Source: CAZUQP01 sp964622455 (lineage in GTDB: Bacteria; Pseudomonadota; Gammaproteobacteria; DSM-16500). Taken from it: a DNA stretch of 33,183 nucleotides. How positions within the stretch are numbered: position 1 is the first letter of the stretch; the number at the start of each line of letters is the position of its first letter. Of this stretch, positions 32,565 to 33,183 are shown piece by piece. The notes below the pieces were generated by a model that worked only from the letters and a program-made list of their open reading frames with translations, searched no databases and was not told the origin of the DNA. The stretch covers positions 1-33,183 of the forward strand of contig CAZUQP010000034.1 of assembly GCA_964622455.1 (NCBI GenBank). Direction: 5' to 3'. The position numbers were made by a program, and so were the translations under genes.

Positions 32565-33008
32565 ATGCAAAACCATAAAACACAAATGAGCGAAGGATTA
32601 GCGAAATTGCTAGCAGATACGTATACTCTTTACCTGAAAACCCAAAATTTTCACTGGCATGTGACGGGCCCTCATTTTCATTCCCTTCATAAGATGTTTG
32701 AGGAAGAATATATCGAATTAGCAAATGCTGTAGATGAAATTGCTGAACGTATCCGCGCCCTTGGTGCCCCAGCCCCCGCTTCATTTGGAGAATTTTTAAA
32801 ATTGACTTCTATTAAAGAAGAAACTGCCAAACCATCAGCGATAGAGATGGTAAAAAAATTATTGCACGACCATGAAACCGTCATTAAACACATCGAATCT
32901 TTAATGCCTCTTGCTCAAAAAGTAGAGGATGAGGCCACTTTAGATTTGCTCATTACTCGCAGTGAAATACACCAAAAAACCGCGTGGATGTTACGCAGTT
33001 CTTGTTAA
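32565..33008 (+). CDS. dps: Dps-family DNA-protecting mini-ferritin
   Basis: A 147-residue ferritin-fold protein that forms a dodecamer, oxidises Fe(II) with peroxide and may coat DNA. The intersubunit ferroxidase site is visible: TQNFHWHVTGPHFHSLHKMFEEEY with His30/His32 and His42, then DEIAERIRALG with Asp57 and Glu61. The short N-terminus carries only a few Lys/Arg residues, so DNA binding may be weak. AAAGGAG ten bases upstream supports the ATG. Length is slightly short of E. coli Dps (167), typical of many Dps-like proteins. Confidence 0.95.
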   Translation: MQNHKTQMSEGLAKLLADTYTLYLKTQNFHWHVTGPHFHSLHKMFEEEYIELANAVDEIAERIRALGAPAPASFGEFLKLTSIKEETAKPSAIEMVKKLLHDHETVIKHIESLMPLAQKVEDEATLDLLITRSEIHQKTAWMLRSSC

Positions 33009-33036
33009 TTCGTGTTGCACATTCTCAACAATAGCT

Positions 33037-33060
33037 TACGTGCCGCGCTTTATGCGACGT
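33037..33060 (+). repeat. Short GC-rich repeat, copy 1
   Basis: A 24-base unit, TACGTGCCGCGC then TTTATGCGACGT, matching copy 2 (33088-33111) at 21 of 24 positions. Its hairpin is degraded compared with copy 2. It begins 28 bases after the dps stop. Confidence 0.6.
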
Positions 33061-33087
33061 TGTTGCAGATTTTCTCTCTCAGCCGCC

Positions 33088-33112
33088 TACGTACCGCGCT
33101 TTATGCGCGGTA
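33088..33112 (+). repeat. Short GC-rich hairpin repeat, copy 2
   Basis: Same unit as copy 1, here with a perfect stem: TACCGCGC (33092-33099) and GCGCGGTA (33105-33112) around TTTAT. The pair, 51 bases apart in the AT-rich space after dps, looks like a REP-type intergenic repeat family. It may also serve as the dps 3' end. Confidence 0.6.
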
Positions 33113-33183
33113 TCTACCGTCTTTCAAGTCAACCTACAAATGCTTTTTTTGTCATAACCATTGCATTTAAAATTACGATCATT

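Noticed and set aside
33124..33183. Possible C-terminal end of a minus-strand gene entering from the right
   Set aside because: Only about 19 codons are visible, two frames are equally open and nothing is recognisable, so it cannot be called.
1..33183. tRNA, rRNA, CRISPR arrays, insertion sequences and phage attachment sites
   Set aside because: Reading by eye I saw no cloverleaf, regularly spaced repeat array, transposase gene or integrase with direct repeats; a covariance-model scan would be needed to exclude small RNAs.

Overview
The window reads as chromosomal DNA of a moderately AT-rich gammaproteobacterium. UbiH/UbiI-type hydroxylases, WaaC/WaaF heptosyltransferases, PepP, YgfB, PykA-type pyruvate kinase and the ygfB-pepP-ubiH order are all gammaproteobacterial. 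A phosphatidylcholine synthase, an MHS-type transporter, several toxin-antitoxin pairs and a very large orphan protein with an effector-like layout point, as inference, to a Legionellales-type host-associated bacterium (Legionella/Coxiella/Aquicella relatives). No species can be named from the sequence alone.

Layout. 1-610: the tail of a gene entering from the left and a small convergent secreted protein. 762-5094 (minus): operon coaBC-dut-algC/manB-ubiI/F-like, tightly overlapped. 5206-5651 (plus): rpmB-rpmG (ribosomal L28 and L33) with a clear sigma70 promoter. 5881-6534: hicAB toxin-antitoxin pair. 6568-10964 (minus): MHS-family transporter, fatty-acid desaturase with a palindromic operator candidate, and an SbmA/YddA-like ABC exporter. 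11085-12545 (plus): a membrane protein and an OmpA-domain lipoprotein. 12673-13348 (minus): higBA toxin-antitoxin pair. 13478-20194 (minus): a probable envelope operon nhaA-pcs-epimerase-orphan lipoprotein-zinc finger-waaF-waaC. 20254-25968 (plus): pgk-pykA-ygfB-pepP-ubiH. 25854-29054 (minus): a 1066-residue orphan protein whose 3' end overlaps ubiH antisense. 29246-31164 (plus): trxA and rho. 31290-31914: a third toxin-antitoxin pair behind a perfect 26-bp palindrome. 31949-33008: EVE-domain protein and Dps. The right end carries two copies of a short hairpin repeat.

How they fit together. Most of the window is housekeeping: CoA, dNTP and ubiquinone synthesis, lower glycolysis, translation, redox and Rho termination. 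The minus-strand block 13.5-20.2 kb builds the cell envelope (LPS inner core, phosphatidylcholine, a nucleotide-sugar epimerase). The accessory genes are the three toxin-first TA modules, the large orphan and the 520-residue exported orphan. The most interesting lead is the large orphan. Upstream of it lies a tandem TTAA element with 11-bp periodicity that resembles the PmrA box of Dot/Icm effector promoters, and its C-terminal 37 codons are overprinted on ubiH.
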